Positions 15,514 to 23,066 of a stretch of DNA of 40,648 nt are shown here, in pieces (within the stretch, counting starts at the first letter, position 1; the number at the start of each line of letters is the position of its first letter). The notes beneath the pieces are model-generated. The model was not told where the DNA came from and did not search any database. It worked only from the letters and a program-made list of their open reading frames with translations. Origin of the DNA: JACVRX01 sp035697245 (GTDB lineage: Bacteria; Actinomycetota; Actinomycetes; Jiangellales; Jiangellaceae); NCBI GenBank assembly GCA_035697245.1, contig DASSDH010000194.1:1-40648 (forward strand), given 5' to 3'. The position numbers were made by a program, and so were the translations under genes.

Positions 15514-16278
15514 TTAGCCGCCGTCCTGCGTGGCAGGGGCTAGCCGATGTACCAGCTCTAGGGAGCCGGCAAAAATGCGATCGGCGTCATGGTCGAGGGT
15601 GGCCACGTGGTAACTGTCGCGCAGCGGAACGACGGTGACGTCGGTTGACGACACCCTGGAGCGGATCAGCCCGAGGCTGGTCGAGTCGACCAGGTGGTCC
15701 TGGTCGCTGCGGTAGATCAACAGCGGCTGCCGCACGCGAGGAAGGTCCGCCACGACCTTTGGCCACAGCTGGGTCAACGAGTGCAGGGCACGCAGCGGAG
15801 TGCGATCGTAGGCGATCTCGTCCTGGCCGGGCTTGGCGATGTCGCCGGACAGCGCCGGAAACGACGGCACCATCCGGTGCAACACAGGAAGCGCGAGCAG
15901 CCGCTTGTCACCACTCGCGATGGCCGGGTTCACCAGCACCAGACCGCTGACCGCGTCACCGTGGGTCTCGGCGAGGCGCAGGGCCAGGCAACCACCCATC
16001 GAGAGCCCGCCGACGAGCACGTGGTCGCAGCGATCGGCCAGGGTGAGCAGCGCCCGCTCGACCGTATGGAACCAGTCCGGCCAGCGAGTCGTGTTCAGCT
16101 CCTGCCAGGTCGTGCCGTGGCCGGGCAGAAGCGGCACCTCAACTGTCAGCCCGGCGGCTGCGAGGTACTCACCCCACGGTCGCAGCGATGCGGGCGATCC
16201 GGTCAGGCCGTGGCACAAGAGCATGCCGGTGGGCCCGCCGTCGTTGCGGTACGGCTCGGCTCCCGGGACTATCGCCAC
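15514..16278 (-). CDS. Alpha/beta hydrolase, carboxylesterase type
   Basis: A 254-residue serine hydrolase. The nucleophile elbow is GLSMGG (Ser93), the acid is in SDQDHLVD (Asp194 or Asp198) and the His is in DSYHVATLD (His224). The oxyanion-loop motif LLCHGLTGSP and the compact cap around residues 120-160 match monoacylglycerol lipase or Est30-type carboxylesterases. No signal peptide is seen once the start is set at GTG 16278, which has GAGGAG 6 nt upstream; an upstream in-frame extension to 16323 is possible but lacks support. It is followed within 2 nt by the membrane protein gene. Confidence 0.92.
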   Translation of the reverse strand: MAIVPGAEPYRNDGGPTGMLLCHGLTGSPASLRPWGEYLAAAGLTVEVPLLPGHGTTWQELNTTRWPDWFHTVERALLTLADRCDHVLVGGLSMGGCLALRLAETHGDAVSGLVLVNPAIASGDKRLLALPVLHRMVPSFPALSGDIAKPGQDEIAYDRTPLRALHSLTQLWPKVVADLPRVRQPLLIYRSDQDHLVDSTSLGLIRSRVSSTDVTVVPLRDSYHVATLDHDADRIFAGSLELVHRLAPATQDGG

Positions 16279-16361
16279 TCGTGGCTCCTCGCTGGTGATG
16301 TTCTGCCAACGGCATCGTCGCACGGCTGGTTCAAGCCAGGGGATCGGCAGCCGCTGTCCAG

Positions 16362-16367
16362 TAATGT
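16362..16367 (+). promoter_or_regulatory. Leaderless -10 element (plsC)
   Basis: TAATGT lies 6 nt before the GTG at 16374; no Shine-Dalgarno sequence is present. Confidence 0.5.
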
Positions 16368-16373
16368 TCGGCC

Positions 16374-17090
16374 GTGTTCTACTGGTTCCTCAAGCGGGTC
16401 ATCTTGGGCCCGCTGCTGCGGCTGGTCTACCGGCCGTGGGCCGAGGGCCTCGAGCATGTCCCTGCCCAGGGCCCGGCGATCGTCGCGAGCAACCATCTCT
16501 CCTTCTCCGACTCGCTGTTCATGCCGCTCGTCGTGCCTCGGCGGGTGACCTTTCTGGCCAAGAGCGACTACTTCACCGGCCGCGGTGTGAAGGGCTGGTT
16601 GACCCGAGTCTTCTTTCGCGGCGTCGGACAGGTACCGGTGGATCGGTCCGGCGGTCGGGCCAGTGAGGCAGCACTACGAACCGGGCTCAAGATCCTGCAC
16701 CGCGGCGAGTTACTCGCGATCTATCCGGAGGGCACCCGGTCCCCGGATGGGCGGCTCTATCGAGGCAAGACCGGTGTGGCCAGGCTGGCCTTGGAGGCGA
16801 AGGTTCCGGTCGTCCCGGTCGCCATGATCGACACTGAGAAGATGCAGCCTCCCGGACGGCTGATCCCGCGGGTCATGCGTCCAGGAGTTCGCATCGGCGA
16901 GGCCCTTGACTTCAGCCGCTACGAGGGGTTGGAAGAAGACCGCTACGTCCTACGATCCGTCACCGACGAGATCGTCTACGCGCTCATGGAACTGTCCGGT
17001 CAGGAGTATGTGGACATCGACGCTCAACGGGCCAAGGCGGAGATCGCGGCCGCAAAAAAGGAGCACAAGAACCGGCCCGAATCGGGCTGA
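16374..17090 (+). CDS. plsC: 1-acylglycerol-3-phosphate O-acyltransferase family (PlsC)
   Basis: A 238-residue PlsC/LPLAT acyltransferase, which adds an acyl chain to lysophosphatidate or a similar acceptor in phospholipid synthesis. The catalytic HX4D motif is NHLSFSD (His41, Asp46); the acceptor-binding box is YPEGTRSPDG, and VPVVPVAM follows. An N-terminal hydrophobic segment (FLKRVILGPLLRLVY) could peripherally anchor it. The C-terminus is Lys-rich. A homologue (Rv2182c type) lies in the same region of mycobacterial genomes. GTG at 16374 is leaderless. The gene is convergent with the phosphofructokinase gene across a shared hairpin. Confidence 0.93.
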   Translation: MFYWFLKRVILGPLLRLVYRPWAEGLEHVPAQGPAIVASNHLSFSDSLFMPLVVPRRVTFLAKSDYFTGRGVKGWLTRVFFRGVGQVPVDRSGGRASEAALRTGLKILHRGELLAIYPEGTRSPDGRLYRGKTGVARLALEAKVPVVPVAMIDTEKMQPPGRLIPRVMRPGVRIGEALDFSRYEGLEEDRYVLRSVTDEIVYALMELSGQEYVDIDAQRAKAEIAAAKKEHKNRPESG

Positions 17091-17109
17091 CCCGCTGGAC
17101 GGGTCAGCC
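17085..17109. terminator. Bidirectional hairpin covering two convergent stop codons
   Basis: A perfect 10-bp stem (17085-17094 with 17100-17109, loop CTGGA) contains the TGA of plsC (17088-17090) and the stop of the phosphofructokinase gene (17104-17106). A partial third copy of the arm follows at about 17113-17119. It probably serves as terminator for both genes, though without a U tract. Confidence 0.6.
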
Positions 17110-18309
17110 GCTGGGCTGACCGATGTCTGCCAGCAACTCGGTGAACCAGTCGACGGTGGGGTCGAAGCGCTTGCCGCCCTTGATCCGGTCGAACTCAATC
17201 GCCCGCAACTCGTCGTCGTGGTCCTCGTCGTGCCCGACCACTCCGCCCTCGCCGCGCAAAGCGCAGTCGACAGCGTGCTCGACGCACAGCCTGATCAGTT
17301 CGAGGTCCTGGGCGTTGGCGGCCGCCGAGCGGCTGAAATATCCGCTCTTCTGGATCATCACCTTCTCGGCGCCGAGCCGCTCGGCGAACTGCTTGCCGAA
17401 CCAGGCGCCAGGGTTGACCTTGTCGAGCATGACGTGGCCGAACGGGTCGCGTGGGACGTCCGCACCGGCTGCCTCGAGTTCGGCGACGATCGACTCCACG
17501 CCGGCGCCCTCGGAGATGAACAGGTTGACGCACCCGATGTCGTCCATCGTTGTGCGCAACCGGCTCGCTTCGGCCTCGATATCCAGTTCCGCCTCGGGAA
17601 CGTACACGCCGTGGATGTCCCAGCGTCGGCGGTCCAGGCCGATCTGTGGGTTCCACCCTTGGTCGGCAATCCAGTCCCGGTATGCCCGGGTGGTAGCGGC
17701 GGTGAGCCACCCGCAGTTGCGGCCCATGACTTCGTGCACGATCAGCATCCGGGGGTTCGACGAGTGCTCGGCGACGATGTTGCGCGCGAACAGGGCGCCC
17801 TGCTCGGCCGCCGTCCACGCGCCAAGGCTCTGCTTGATGGGCACGACGTCGTTGTCGATGGTCTTCGGCAGCCCGACCACCGTCAGGTGGTAGCCGTGGC
17901 GCTCCAGGTAGGCCGCCAGATCCGCTGCCGTGGTGTTGGTGTCGTCGCCGCCGATCGTGTGCAGGATGTCGACGCCATCATGGGTGAGCTGGTCGGCCGC
18001 TACGGCGAGCGGGTCCTGGCCGCTTTCGACCAGCCCGCGCTTGACCAGGTCGTCGACGTTGGTGAGCTTGACCCTGCTGTTACCGATCGGGCTCCCGCCG
18101 AAACGCCGCAAGAGGTGGGCTCGGGCCCTGACCTCCGGAGTTACCGTGATCGAACGGCCGGCGAGCAGACCGGCATAACCATCGGGATACGCGCTGAGCT
18201 CGACCTCGGGAGCGATCTCGGTGTACCGCTCGATCAGTCCGCCGACGGCCGCCGACAGGCACGGCGCGATCCCGCCAGCCGTGAGCATCGCAATCCTGCG
18301 CACTGCCAT
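17104..18309 (-). CDS. pfp: 6-phosphofructokinase, probably pyrophosphate-dependent
   Basis: A 401-residue PfkA-superfamily enzyme that interconverts fructose 6-phosphate and fructose 1,6-bisphosphate. Two diagnostic positions indicate pyrophosphate use: the nucleotide loop reads GGDDT (Asp123, where ATP enzymes have Gly) and the catalytic segment is GLPKTIDND (Lys149, where ATP enzymes have Gly). With PPi the reaction is reversible. Other motifs include HEVMGRNCGWL and KSGYFSRS. Starts at 18309, 18315 and 18330 are possible; AAGGGG lies 8 nt before 18309. A TAGGGT -10 is at 18349-18354 on the minus strand. It is divergent from the class II DAHP synthase gene. Confidence 0.92.
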   Translation of the reverse strand: MAVRRIAMLTAGGIAPCLSAAVGGLIERYTEIAPEVELSAYPDGYAGLLAGRSITVTPEVRARAHLLRRFGGSPIGNSRVKLTNVDDLVKRGLVESGQDPLAVAADQLTHDGVDILHTIGGDDTNTTAADLAAYLERHGYHLTVVGLPKTIDNDVVPIKQSLGAWTAAEQGALFARNIVAEHSSNPRMLIVHEVMGRNCGWLTAATTRAYRDWIADQGWNPQIGLDRRRWDIHGVYVPEAELDIEAEASRLRTTMDDIGCVNLFISEGAGVESIVAELEAAGADVPRDPFGHVMLDKVNPGAWFGKQFAERLGAEKVMIQKSGYFSRSAAANAQDLELIRLCVEHAVDCALRGEGGVVGHDEDHDDELRAIEFDRIKGGKRFDPTVDWFTELLADIGQPSG

Positions 18310-18348
18310 CGCCATCACCCCTTCGTCCATCGGGTTTGAGTCGCAGTC

Positions 18349-18354
18349 ACCCTA
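18349..18354 (-). promoter_or_regulatory. Candidate -10 of the phosphofructokinase gene
   Basis: TAGGGT on the minus strand, about 40 nt before the start at 18309, would give a leader of about 30 nt that includes the AAGGGG ribosome binding site. Confidence 0.4.
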
Positions 18355-18379
18355 CCCAGGCAGCGGTCGGCGACCGTCC

Positions 18380-18385
18380 TAGTCT
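18380..18385 (+). promoter_or_regulatory. Leaderless -10 element (class II DAHP synthase)
   Basis: TAGTCT lies exactly 6 nt before the GTG at 18392; no ribosome binding site is present. Confidence 0.5.
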
Positions 18386-18391
18386 TGCCCG

Positions 18392-19765
18392 GTGACCGTT
18401 CCCACCGACGACGCACTATTCGGCGAGCTCGCCGCCATACTGAGCCGGTTTCCCGCAGCCCAGCAGCCGGACTGGGCTGACCCCGACGCCGTCGATGCTC
18501 CGGTTCGCCAGCTTCGCCTGCTCCCGCCGCTGGTCTTTGCCGGCGAGTGCGACCAGCTGCGGGATCGGTTGGCCGCGGTGTCCCGAGGGGAGGCGTTTCT
18601 GCTCCAGGGCGGCGACTGCGCCGAGACCTTCGACGGTGTCACGGCCAACAACGTCCGGAACAAGCTCAAGACGCTGCTCCAGATGGCGGTCGTGTTGACG
18701 TATGCCGCGAGCGTCCCCGTCGTGAAGGTGGGCCGCATCGCTGGGCAGTACGCAAAGCCGCGGTCCCGGCCGACCGAAACACGCGGCGAGGTCACGCTGC
18801 CGGCATATCGCGGCGACATGGTCAACGGCTTCGAGTTCACCGACGACGCCCGGCTTCCCGATCCGGCCCGCATGGTCCGCGCCTACCACGCCGCGGCCGC
18901 GACGTTGAACCTCACTCGCGCGTTCATCGGCGGCGGGTACGCCGATCTGCGCGAGGTCCACGCCTGGAACACCGATTTCGTCCGCACGTCGCCGGCCGGG
19001 CAGCGGTACGAACGCATGGCCGGCGAGATCACGAAGGCGCTGTCGTTCATGCGCGCTATCGGCGCGGACCCGGAGCAACTGCACACAGTGGAGCTGTTCG
19101 CGAGTCACGAAGCGTTGCTGCTCGACTACGAGACGGCGTTGACCCGGATCGACTCGCGCACCGGGCTGCCTTACGCCGTGTCCGGGCATCTCCTCTGGGT
19201 GGGGGAGCGAACCCGCGATCTCGGTGGCGCCCACGTGGAGTTCGCCGCGCGAGTCCGCAACCCGGTTGCCGTGAAGCTGGGCCCGACCGCGTCTCCCGAG
19301 GACGTGCTGGCCCTGGCCGAGCGGCTCGACCCAGACCGCGAACCGGGTCGGCTGTCCTTCGTCAGCCGGATGGGCGCGCGCCGCGTCCGCGATGAGCTGC
19401 CACCGTTGGTCGAGAAGGCAACCGCGAGCGGCCTGGCCGTGTCGTGGATCTGCGACCCGATGCACGGCAACACCTACGAGGCGCCGAGCGGTCACAAGAC
19501 CCGGCGGTTCGACGACGTCGTCGACGAGGTCCGGGGCTTCTTCGAGGTTCACCGTTCTCTGGGCACCGTGCCGGGTGGAATCCATGTGGAGCTCACCGGC
19601 GACGACGTCACGGAATGCGTGGGCGGTGGAGACCCGATCCAGGAGGAAGGTCTAGCCGACCGCTACGAGACCTTCTGTGACCCCCGCCTGAACCGCACCC
19701 AGTCGCTTGAGCTTGCCTTCCTCGTCGCCGAGCTGCTCGAGGCGCGTTCCGTCATGCCGACATGA
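18392..19765 (+). CDS. aroG: 3-deoxy-7-phosphoheptulonate synthase, class II
   Basis: A 457-residue class II DAHP synthase, joining phosphoenolpyruvate and erythrose 4-phosphate in the first step of the shikimate pathway. Metal ligands are recognisable: Cys76 in LLQGGDCAETF, His in CDPMHGNTY, Glu in HVELTGDDVTEC and Asp in CDPRLNRTQS. The PEP-site motif YAKPRSRP is intact. Its length fits M. tuberculosis AroG, which is sensitive to combined aromatic amino acids and partners with chorismate mutase; no chorismate mutase gene is in this window. A second, type I-beta DAHP synthase lies 3 kb downstream. The start is set by the leaderless -10. Confidence 0.96.
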   Translation: MTVPTDDALFGELAAILSRFPAAQQPDWADPDAVDAPVRQLRLLPPLVFAGECDQLRDRLAAVSRGEAFLLQGGDCAETFDGVTANNVRNKLKTLLQMAVVLTYAASVPVVKVGRIAGQYAKPRSRPTETRGEVTLPAYRGDMVNGFEFTDDARLPDPARMVRAYHAAAATLNLTRAFIGGGYADLREVHAWNTDFVRTSPAGQRYERMAGEITKALSFMRAIGADPEQLHTVELFASHEALLLDYETALTRIDSRTGLPYAVSGHLLWVGERTRDLGGAHVEFAARVRNPVAVKLGPTASPEDVLALAERLDPDREPGRLSFVSRMGARRVRDELPPLVEKATASGLAVSWICDPMHGNTYEAPSGHKTRRFDDVVDEVRGFFEVHRSLGTVPGGIHVELTGDDVTECVGGGDPIQEEGLADRYETFCDPRLNRTQSLELAFLVAELLEARSVMPT

Positions 19766-19801
19766 CGCTATGCCGTGATCTCGGGCGCCGGCCCGCTCTC
19801 C

Positions 19802-19807
19802 TACAGT
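19802..19807 (+). promoter_or_regulatory. Leaderless -10 element (threonine aldolase)
   Basis: TACAGT lies exactly 6 nt before the GTG at 19814. Confidence 0.5.
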
Positions 19808-19813
19808 CGTGCC

Positions 19814-20842
19814 GTGGCGATCGACCTCCGTAGCGACACGGTCACCCGGCCGACACCTGCAATGCTTGCAGCGATGGCGTCCGCGGAGACTGGCGACGAC
19901 GTCTATGCCGAAGATCCGACGGTCCGTGCCCTGGAGGAACGGGTCGCCTCGATGCTGGGCCATGAGGCCGGCCTTTTCACGGTGACCGGATCGCTGGCGA
20001 ACATGCTCGGTGTCCGGACCTGGGTTCGGCCAGGGCAGGAGCTGTTGTGCGAGGCGCGAGCGCACGTCGTGCGGACGGAGCTGGGTGGGCACGCGGCCTG
20101 GCACGGCGTCACCACGCGGACCTGGTCCCATCCGCGAGGCCATGTCGATCTCGACGCGCTGCGGTCGATGCTGGCCCCCGACGCCGGGCCGTATCTCGTA
20201 TCGACAGCCGCGATTGCCGTCGAGAACACGCACAACTTCGCCGGCGGCACCGTGCAGCCGCTAGCCGATCTGCGGGCGTTGCGCGAGCTCGTCGACGGAA
20301 CCACTGTCCGGCTGCACCTCGACGGAGCGAGACTGTGGAACGCACACGTCGCATCCGGCACGGACCTGGCGGGGTACGGAGAGCTGTTCGACACCGTGTC
20401 GGTCTGCCTGTCCAAAGGGCTCGGGGCACCGATCGGGTCGGTCCTCCTCGGCCCCGAGGATGTGATCGCGCAGGCTCGGCAATGGCGCAAGCGGATGGGA
20501 GCAGGCTGGCGGCAGGCTGGCGTTCTCGCGGCCGCCGGCAGCTACGCGCTCGACCATCACCTCGACCGGCTGGCTGACGACCACGCGAACGCCGCGATGA
20601 TCGCCGGGCTGCTCGCCGGCGCAGGGGTCGTTGATCCCGATGCCGTCGAGACGAACATCGTCATGCTCGAGCTGACCGCGGTCCGGATCGATGCACGCCA
20701 GTTGGTCGAGGCGGCCCGGGCCGAAGGTGTCCTGGCCGCGGCCGTCGGTCCACAGACAGTCCGGCTGATCACCCACCTGGACGTGACCGCCGACGACTGC
20801 CGCAAGGCAGCCGAGACGTTGGCCAGACTGCTCGACGCATAG
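19814..20842 (+). CDS. ltaE: Low-specificity L-threonine aldolase (beta-eliminating lyase family)
   Basis: A 342-residue PLP enzyme that cleaves L-threonine or allo-threonine to glycine and acetaldehyde. The start IDLRSDTVTRPTPAML is diagnostic of the family, followed by DDVYAEDPT. The PLP Lys is Lys201 in SVCLSKGLGAPIGS, and the Asp binding the pyridine ring is in LHLDGAR. Glycine made here could feed one-carbon metabolism together with MetF encoded 6.5 kb away, an inference only. The frame can be read upstream to 19775, but the GTG at 19814 begins the conserved sequence and has a leaderless -10. Confidence 0.95.
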   Translation: MAIDLRSDTVTRPTPAMLAAMASAETGDDVYAEDPTVRALEERVASMLGHEAGLFTVTGSLANMLGVRTWVRPGQELLCEARAHVVRTELGGHAAWHGVTTRTWSHPRGHVDLDALRSMLAPDAGPYLVSTAAIAVENTHNFAGGTVQPLADLRALRELVDGTTVRLHLDGARLWNAHVASGTDLAGYGELFDTVSVCLSKGLGAPIGSVLLGPEDVIAQARQWRKRMGAGWRQAGVLAAAGSYALDHHLDRLADDHANAAMIAGLLAGAGVVDPDAVETNIVMLELTAVRIDARQLVEAARAEGVLAAAVGPQTVRLITHLDVTADDCRKAAETLARLLDA

Positions 20843-20845
20843 GGC

Positions 20846-20894
20846 TTGACAGTCCCCCTCTCATAGCTCACTATTCCTACCAACTTACTGGTAA
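20846..20894 (+). promoter_or_regulatory. Promoter region with palindromic operator, TauE/SafE gene
   Basis: TTGACA (20846-20851) matches the consensus -35; a plausible -10 (CACTAT, 20869-20874) lies 17 nt further. Just downstream TTACTGGTAA (20885-20894) has palindromic TTAC/GTAA arms and TACCA/TGGTA (20878-20882, 20889-20893) forms a second symmetric pair. The site sits at the likely transcription start, the position of a repressor operator. The cognate regulator is not in the window. Confidence 0.5.
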
Positions 20895-20916
20895 TGAAGC
20901 ATGGGGGTGGCGGCCG

Positions 20917-21858
20917 ATGACTGGGCTGGTTCTGATCGGTCTCGTCGGCTTGGCCGCGCAGTTCGTCGACGGCAGCCTGGGCATGGCGTACGGCGTGACG
21001 TCCACGACACTGCTGCTCGCCATCGGCGCCAATCCTGCGGCGGCGTCGGCCACCGTTCACTTGGCGGAGATCGGTACCACCCTTGTCTCGGGAATCTCGC
21101 ACTGGCGGTTCGCCAACGTGGATTGGACGGTGGTCCGGCGCATCGCCCTTCCCGGAGCGATAGGCGCCTTCGGCGGCGCTACGTTGCTGTCCTGGCTGTC
21201 GATGGAGACCGCAGCTCCATTGATGTCGGCGATCTTGCTGACCCTGGGCGTGTACATCCTGATCAGGTTCACCTTCCGTGGGCTCTCCAGCGAGCACCTG
21301 GGCAAGCCCCTCCGCAGACGCTTTCTGGGGCCGCTGGGACTATTCGCCGGATTCGTGGACGCGACCGGCGGCGGGGGCTGGGGACCTGTCGGCACACCGG
21401 CACTACTCGCGAGCGGCCGGATGGAGCCCCGCAAGGTCATCGGCTCGATCGACGCCAGCGAGTTCATCGTGGCCGTCGCCGCCAGCATCGGCTTCCTGGT
21501 CGGCATTGGCGCGCAGAGCATCAACTTCTCCTGGGTGGCCGTACTGCTTCTCGGCGGCATGCTTGCGGCTCCGCTCGCTGCCTGGATGGTGCGACGGGTA
21601 CCCGCTCGGGTCCTGGGATCCGCCGTTGGCGGCATGATCGTCTTGACGAACGTCAGGACGATCCTGCGCAGCGACTGGGTAGACGCCTCGGACCCGGCGC
21701 GTGTCGTCGCCTATGTCGTCATCGTGCTGATCTGGGCTGCCGCCATGGCGTACTCGATCCGTGAGTATCTGGCCGACCGCCGCGACATCCGCGTCGACAC
21801 AGCCGCCGGGGCGGAGACTTCGCCCGTCGTCAGTGGCCTGGCCACGCGCCTCAGGTGA
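20917..21858 (+). CDS. TauE/SafE (TSUP) family sulfite/organosulfonate exporter-like permease
   Basis: A 313-residue membrane protein with about eight hydrophobic segments in two related halves, as in TSUP (DUF81) transporters. The N-terminal half has QFVDGSLGMAYGVTS and the second half has GFVDATGGGGWGPVGTPALL, the duplicated glycine-rich signature of the family. TSUP members move sulfite, sulfonates, sulfolactate or similar anions; the substrate here is not predictable. The cytosolic C-terminal tail is polar. ATG at 20917 follows a GGGGGTGG stretch. It has its own near-consensus promoter with a palindromic operator, and its end overlaps the convergent DAHP synthase gene by 8 nt. Confidence 0.92.
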   Translation: MTGLVLIGLVGLAAQFVDGSLGMAYGVTSTTLLLAIGANPAAASATVHLAEIGTTLVSGISHWRFANVDWTVVRRIALPGAIGAFGGATLLSWLSMETAAPLMSAILLTLGVYILIRFTFRGLSSEHLGKPLRRRFLGPLGLFAGFVDATGGGGWGPVGTPALLASGRMEPRKVIGSIDASEFIVAVAASIGFLVGIGAQSINFSWVAVLLLGGMLAAPLAAWMVRRVPARVLGSAVGGMIVLTNVRTILRSDWVDASDPARVVAYVVIVLIWAAAMAYSIREYLADRRDIRVDTAAGAETSPVVSGLATRLR

Positions 21859-22912
21859 CGACTGAAGACCGCGCGCTGAGCCGTTCTGCTGGACGTCGGC
21901 CCAGCAGCGGGGGCAAGCGGCGGACGGCCGAGGCCAGCTGACGCAGGTCTTCGCCCACCAATGCCTGCGGCCCGTCGACCAGTGCCTCCTCAGGTGAGGG
22001 ATGGACATCGACGATGATGCCGTCGGCACCGGCCGCGATCGCCGCCCGGGCGAGCGGAAGAACCAGGTCGCGCCGGCCACCGGAATGGGACGGGTCGACA
22101 ATGACCGGCAGGTGCGAGAGCTGCTGGACGACAGGTACGGCCGAGATGTCGAGAGTGTTGCGGGTCGACGTCTCGAACGTGCGGATCCCGCGTTCGCACA
22201 GCACGATGTCCAGGTTGCCGCGTTGGGCGATGTACTCGGCTGCCATCAGCCACTCTTCGATCGTTGCCTGCATGCCACGCTTGAGTAGCACCGGCAACCG
22301 AGCCCGGCCGACCGCTTGCAGCAGCGCGTAGTTGTGCATGTTCCGGGTGCCCAGCTGAAGCATGTCGGCGTACGAGGCGACGAGTGGCACATCGTGGGCA
22401 TCGAGCACCTCGGTGACGATGGGCAGCCCGGTCGCCTCCTTGACCTCGGCCAGGATGCGGAGGCCCTGCTCGCCCAATCCCTGGAACGCATACGGGGACG
22501 TGCGCGGCTTGAAGGCACCGCCACGCAGTAGCGACGCACCTGCAGCTTTCGCCATCTCTGCGGCTTCGCGCGTCTGCTGCGCAGACTCGACGGCACACGG
22601 CCCCGCGATGAGTGTGAACGTGTCGGGACCGATCGGCACGCCCAGGTCGGGCCCGCCGACAACGACCGTGGTCCGGCCCGGCTGGTTGTGCAGGCTCACC
22701 AGCTTGTACGGCGACGAGACGCGAATCACGTCGGCGACCCCGGTCATGGCGCGCAGGTTCATCGCCCGGAACTCGTCGACGTCGCCGACCAGGCCGATGA
22801 TCGTGCGGCTGACTCCTCGGCTCACGAACGCCTCTCCGCCCGCTGCCTGGACACGGCCGACGACGGCCTCGACGTCAGCGTTGGAGGCACCCGGCTGCAT
22901 CACCACCACCAC
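21851..22912 (-). CDS. aroF: 3-deoxy-7-phosphoheptulonate synthase, type I-beta with N-terminal regulatory domain
   Basis: A 353-residue DAHP synthase of the AroA type I-beta family, unrelated in sequence to the class II enzyme encoded at 18.4 kb. Residues 1-70 form a ferredoxin-like/ACT-like domain, which in Thermotoga DAHP synthase mediates tyrosine inhibition. The catalytic barrel shows IAGPCAVES, RGGAFKPRTSPYAFQG, LLKRGM, LCERGIRTFE and IVDPSHSGGRRDLV, with IIVDVHPSPEEALVDG near the end. Several in-frame GTG codons lie at the start; GTG 22912 has GAGG 8 nt upstream, while 22921 would add three residues. A TAGGGT -10 lies at 22942-22947 on the minus strand. Confidence 0.95.
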   Translation of the reverse strand: MVVVMQPGASNADVEAVVGRVQAAGGEAFVSRGVSRTIIGLVGDVDEFRAMNLRAMTGVADVIRVSSPYKLVSLHNQPGRTTVVVGGPDLGVPIGPDTFTLIAGPCAVESAQQTREAAEMAKAAGASLLRGGAFKPRTSPYAFQGLGEQGLRILAEVKEATGLPIVTEVLDAHDVPLVASYADMLQLGTRNMHNYALLQAVGRARLPVLLKRGMQATIEEWLMAAEYIAQRGNLDIVLCERGIRTFETSTRNTLDISAVPVVQQLSHLPVIVDPSHSGGRRDLVLPLARAAIAAGADGIIVDVHPSPEEALVDGPQALVGEDLRQLASAVRRLPPLLGRRPAERLSARSSVVT

Positions 22913-22941
22913 GGGAACCACCTCACTGACGATGAGCTTCG

Positions 22942-22947
22942 ACCCTA
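22942..22947 (-). promoter_or_regulatory. Candidate -10 of the type I-beta DAHP synthase gene
   Basis: TAGGGT on the minus strand, 29 nt before the preferred start, with GAGG in the resulting leader. The -35 region is not clear. Confidence 0.4.
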
Positions 22948-23037
22948 GGGCGGCGGTCCGCTGACCGGACGCTCAGTCCGACCACCAAGACGCTTTGTTA
23001 CGAACAGGTCACCCAACCGCGGCGTAACCGAGAGCAT

Positions 23038-23064
23038 CCGGAGCGACCGGATTCGTCACTCCGG
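23038..23064 (-). terminator. Hairpin 3' of the PASTA kinase gene
   Basis: Arms 23038-23047 and 23055-23064 pair over 10 positions with one G-U wobble and a 7-nt loop, starting 2 nt after the kinase stop codon. It is terminator-like but lacks a U tract. Confidence 0.5.
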
Positions 23065-23066
23065 TT

